Assembly (NCBI GenBank): GCA_023427825.1
Contig: JAEZAI010000450.1
Span: forward strand, 1-7,915
DNA length: 7,915 nucleotides
Reading direction: 5' to 3'
Source of the DNA: Actinomycetes bacterium
GTDB lineage: Bacteria; Actinomycetota; Acidimicrobiia; Acidimicrobiales; Microtrichaceae
Positions 5,176 to 7,915 of this stretch are shown piece by piece. The position numbers and the translations under genes are program-made. Position 1 is the stretch's first letter, and each line of letters begins with the position of its first letter. The notes below the pieces were generated by a model that made no database searches, had not been told where the DNA came from, and was given only the letters and a program-made list of their open reading frames with translations.

Positions 5176-6587
5176 AGGACCGGTGCGCCCTCGTAGGCGG
5201 CGGCGTCGGGGTACCGCTTGGCCAGCTCCCCCACCCGGTCGACGAACGTCCGGGCCTGCGTCCCCGCGTTGCCCACGTAGGACGCCGGATCTCCGAGCGC
5301 CTCGCGGAGGGCTCCGGCGTCCAGGCCGAGCCGGGGATCGGCGGCGAGCCGCTCCACCAGGTCGTTGTCGTCCCGGCCGGACTCCCGCATGTCGAGCGCG
5401 ACGGCGACCGCGTGCTCCTTGATCACCTCGTGCGCGGTCTCCCGGCCGACACCGCGCCGGACCGCCGCGACCAGGACCTTCGTGGTGGCCAGGAACGGCA
5501 GGTAGCGGTCCAGCTCCCGGGCGATCACCGCCGGGTAGGCCCCGAGCTCATCGAGCACGGTCAACAGCGTGAGGAACAGGCCATCGGCGGCGAAGAAGGC
5601 ATCAGGCAGCGCCACGCGGCGGACCACCGAGCAGAAGACATCGCCCTCGTTCCACTGCGCCCCGGCGAGCTCGGCCACCATCGACTGGTAGCCCCGCAGT
5701 ACGACGGCGAGCCCGTTGATCCGCTCACAGGAGCGGGTGTTCATCTTGTGCGGCATCGCCGAGGAGCCGACCTGCCCCGCCGCGAATCCCTCGGTGACCA
5801 GCTCCTGCCCGGCCATGAGCCGGATCGTCATCGCCAGCGACGACGGCCCGGCCGCCGCCTGGACCAGGGCCGAGATCGCGTCGAGGTCCAGCGACCGCGG
5901 ATAGACCTGACCGACGCTGGTCAGCACCCGGGCGAAGCCGAGGTGGCGCGCGACCGCCTCCTCCAGCGCCGCCACCCGGCTCGGGTCTCCCAGCAGGTCG
6001 AGTTGGTCGGCCGCGGTGCCGACCGGTCCTTTGATGCCGCGCAGGGGGTACCGGTCGATGAGTTGGCTGATGCGTTCGTACGCGAGCAGAAGCTCGTCGG
6101 CCGCGGTGGCGAAGCGCTTGCCGAGCGTGGTGGCCTGGGCCGGCACGTTGTGGGACCGCCCCACCATCACCAGGCCCTCGAACTCGACCGCTCGAGCCGC
6201 GAGCCGGGCCAGCGCCGCGACCATGCGGTCCCGGATCAGCGACAGGCTGGCCCGGATCTGGAGCTGCTCGACGTTCTCGGTGAGGTCGCGCGAGGTCATC
6301 GCCTTGTGGATGTGCTCGTGGCCGGCGAGCGCGGTGAACTCGTCGATGCGGGCCTTCACGTCATGCCGGGTGATTCGCTCCCGGGCCGCGATGCTGTCGA
6401 GGTCGACATGGTCGAGGACCGCCTCGTACGCCTCGACCACACCGTCGGGGACGCTCACGCCGAGCTCACGCTGCGCGCGCAGGACCGCGAGCCAGAGCCG
6501 GCGTTCGGTGCGGACCTTCTCCTCCGGCGACCAGAGCGAGGTCAGCTCGGGCGACGCGTACCGGGCGGCCAGGACGTTGGTGATCAC
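5172..6587 (-). CDS. purB: Adenylosuccinate lyase PurB
   Basis: PurB belongs to the fumarase/aspartase superfamily. It cleaves SAICAR to AICAR plus fumarate and adenylosuccinate to AMP plus fumarate, normally as a cytosolic homotetramer. The superfamily signature GSSAMPHKMN is at 274-283 and carries the catalytic-loop serine. TSRDLTENV (98-106) and GRSHNVPAQATTLGKRF (143-159, with His146) are the other two active-site regions. RYPLRGIKGPVGTAADQLDLL (about 179-199) is a further typical block. The 471-residue length is usual for the actinobacterial type. The frame stays open upstream to 7052, but that part lies over the MFS gene. The GTG at 6587 gives MITNVLAARYASPEL, the expected N-terminus, and overlaps the MFS stop as GTGA. 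There is no clear ribosome binding site, so coupling to the MFS gene is likely. PurC follows with the same kind of overlap. Confidence 0.97.
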   Translation of the reverse strand: MITNVLAARYASPELTSLWSPEEKVRTERRLWLAVLRAQRELGVSVPDGVVEAYEAVLDHVDLDSIAARERITRHDVKARIDEFTALAGHEHIHKAMTSRDLTENVEQLQIRASLSLIRDRMVAALARLAARAVEFEGLVMVGRSHNVPAQATTLGKRFATAADELLLAYERISQLIDRYPLRGIKGPVGTAADQLDLLGDPSRVAALEEAVARHLGFARVLTSVGQVYPRSLDLDAISALVQAAAGPSSLAMTIRLMAGQELVTEGFAAGQVGSSAMPHKMNTRSCERINGLAVVLRGYQSMVAELAGAQWNEGDVFCSVVRRVALPDAFFAADGLFLTLLTVLDELGAYPAVIARELDRYLPFLATTKVLVAAVRRGVGRETAHEVIKEHAVAVALDMRESGRDDNDLVERLAADPRLGLDAGALREALGDPASYVGNAGTQARTFVDRVGELAKRYPDAAAYEGAPVL

Positions 6588-7867
6588 GCCCCCATCGTGC
6601 CAGCCCGCGTGACGCCGCGACGCACGGAACGGACCTGCGGGTTGAGCAGCATGCCCAGGACGGCGAGCAGGACCAGCACGCCCGCGCCCAGCATCGCCGT
6701 CTGCGGGCCGACGGCGACGGCGACCGGGCCGGCCACGACCTGCCCCACCGGGATGGCGAGGAACGAGCCCACGGCGTCGTACGAGTAGACCCGAGCCAGC
6801 TTCTCCGCCGGGATGTGCTGCTGCAGTGCGACGTCCCACGCCACCGTGAACTGCTCGATCGCGAGCCCGGTGACGAAGGCCGCCGGCAGTAGCACAGCGG
6901 GCTGGGGGAACAGGGCCAGCGCGAAGAGCCACAGCGCCGCGGCCGCGGTGCACGCGACGCCGAACAGCAGCAGGCGCTGCGTCCGCAGCCGCATCGCGAC
7001 CAGCACCCCGGCGACCATGCCGGCCGTCTCGGTGGCCAGGAAGATACCCCACATTCGGCGGCCGATGGTCTCATCCGCGAGTACCGGGCCGAGGACGGTC
7101 AGGGCAGCGACCATAGCCGCATTGAATAGACAGAATCCCAGCACGACCGTCGGCACCCAGCTGCGAGCAACAAACTCCGACCAGCCCTCCCGCAGATCCT
7201 GGATCGGGTTGCGGGCGATGGGCTGCGCCTCGCCACCATCGGCCGGACGGGCGGACGGAACCCGGATCAATGCGTACAGCAGCGCCGCCGCCCCGAACGC
7301 GACCGCGTCGATCGCGATACCCCAGCCCGGACCGACTGCGGCCACCACGACGCCGCCAACCACCGCACCGCCGATCATCGCCAGGTTCATGCCCAGCCGA
7401 TTGATCGCATTCGCCGTCTGCAGGAGGTGCGGGGGCACGGTCTGCGGGACGAGAGCCGCGCTGGCCGGGAAGGCGAACGCCGCCGCGGCCCCGTTGACGG
7501 CCGAGAGCGCGATCAACAGTCCGAGATTGGCGGTATGGGTGAGGACCAGGGCCGCCACGGTCGCCTGGGTCGCCATCGCGGCGGTGCTCGACCCGACGAG
7601 CACCAACGGGCGGGGCACCCGGTCGGCGAGTACGCCCCCGAAGAGCAGCAGCGCGACGTTGGTCGCCGAGCGGGCCCCGACCACCAGGGCCAGGTCAGTC
7701 GGCGACCCGGTGAGATCCAGCACCGCGAAGGCGAGGGCGATCGGGGCGAGCGAATTGCCGGCCATGGTGACGAAGCGGGCGGCGACGAGCAGCCGGTACG
7801 GCCGGTGGCGCAGAGCCTCCAGCAGCTCCGAGCCCGACCGCCGCTTCGTGGCCTCAGTTACTGACAT
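6584..7867 (-). CDS. Major facilitator superfamily (MFS) transporter, MFS_3/EntS-like exporter type
   Basis: A 427-residue inner-membrane protein with about 12 hydrophobic segments: near 25-50, 57-80, 88-110, 114-140, 155-178 and 182-203, then after a hydrophilic loop (204-236) 238-262, 272-293, 298-318, 326-346, 364-386 and 389-409. GGVLADRVPRPLVL (77-90) between helices 2 and 3 is the MFS motif A. AWDVALQQHIPAEKLARVYS (343-362) and AVGSFLAIPVGQ (365-376) resemble the drug/siderophore exporter branch (EntS, MFS_3). The substrate is unknown. The ATG at 7867 has GGAAG 6 bases upstream, and an in-frame stop lies at 7904-7906. The start overlaps the end of the preceding gene by 14 bases, and the stop overlaps purB, so it is probably co-transcribed with the purine genes. 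Some codons (for example around 7090-7145) are less GC-rich than in purB or purC, which may hint at a different history. Confidence 0.93.
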   Translation of the reverse strand: MSVTEATKRRSGSELLEALRHRPYRLLVAARFVTMAGNSLAPIALAFAVLDLTGSPTDLALVVGARSATNVALLLFGGVLADRVPRPLVLVGSSTAAMATQATVAALVLTHTANLGLLIALSAVNGAAAAFAFPASAALVPQTVPPHLLQTANAINRLGMNLAMIGGAVVGGVVVAAVGPGWGIAIDAVAFGAAALLYALIRVPSARPADGGEAQPIARNPIQDLREGWSEFVARSWVPTVVLGFCLFNAAMVAALTVLGPVLADETIGRRMWGIFLATETAGMVAGVLVAMRLRTQRLLLFGVACTAAAALWLFALALFPQPAVLLPAAFVTGLAIEQFTVAWDVALQQHIPAEKLARVYSYDAVGSFLAIPVGQVVAGPVAVAVGPQTAMLGAGVLVLLAVLGMLLNPQVRSVRRGVTRAGTMGA

Positions 7868-7915
7868 GTTCTTCTTCCATCTCGAACATGGCGAAGGTCG
7901 CGCTCACCCTGATCG
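7854..7915 (-). CDS. C-terminal end of an unidentified upstream gene (runs off the right edge)
   Basis: On the minus strand one frame stays open from the edge to a TGA at 7854-7856, ending in ...IRVSATFAMFEMEEEHVSN. The codons before the overlap with the MFS gene almost all end in G or C (ATC AGG GTG AGC GCG ACC TTC GCC ATG TTC GAG ATG). The competing open frame does not show this, so this is probably a real gene tail. Its end overlaps the MFS start by 14 bases, and its GAA GAA GAA codons serve as the MFS ribosome binding site. Twenty residues are too few to name the family, and I cannot link it to a purine gene. Confidence 0.45.
   Translation of the reverse strand, partial: IRVSATFAMFEMEEEHVSN

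Noticed and set aside
3313..5196. Long plus-strand open frame opposite purQ, purS and purC
   Set aside because: It crosses three well-supported minus-strand genes and their spacers. Its product has no recognisable domain, so it is a GC-driven shadow frame.
5166..6788. Long plus-strand open frame opposite purB
   Set aside because: It is a mirror frame of purB, rich in Arg, Gly, Asp and Val, with no motif and no independent start signal.
6588..7052. N-terminal extension of purB by 155 codons
   Set aside because: The frame is open, but the extra part is Arg/Ala-rich shadow translation over the MFS gene. The GTG at 6587 gives the normal PurB N-terminus and a clean overlap.

Overview
The window is very GC-rich, with G or C at most third codon positions. 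It has GTG starts, 4-base GTGA gene overlaps and a small-type PurL with separate PurS and PurQ. Together these point to a high-GC actinomycete (Actinomycetota). The PurB N-terminus and the general flavour of PurL would suit an early-branching class such as Acidimicrobiia, but that is an impression from memory, not a placement.

Layout, right to left, because almost everything is on the minus strand. The right edge (7854-7915) holds the last codons of an unidentified gene. It overlaps the start of a 12-helix MFS transporter (6584-7867). The transporter overlaps purB (5172-6587) by 4 bases, and purB overlaps purC (4255-5175) by 4 bases. After an 88-base gap come purS (3900-4166) and purQ (3211-3897), only 2 bases apart. 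A single plus-strand gene of unknown function (2760-3188) then faces purQ tail to tail and purL head to head. purL (304-2586) follows from its own upstream region (2587-2759). After a 196-base gap with a GC hairpin, the N-terminal end of a predicted lipoprotein (1-107) runs off the left edge.

How the genes work together. PurS, PurQ and PurL form the FGAM synthase complex: PurQ makes ammonia from glutamine, PurS bridges, and PurL uses ATP to convert FGAR to FGAM. PurC joins aspartate to CAIR to give SAICAR. PurB splits SAICAR to AICAR plus fumarate, and also splits adenylosuccinate to AMP. The other de novo purine genes (purF, D, N, M, K, E, H) are not in the window. The MFS protein is tied to the operon by overlap, but its substrate cannot be read from the sequence.

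Most of the window is ordinary housekeeping. The parts worth a second look are the uncharacterised 142-residue basic/coiled-coil protein that splits purQ from purL, a possible leaderless start for it, and a strong inverted repeat next to the purL ribosome binding site. I see no mobile element, CRISPR array, tRNA or rRNA.
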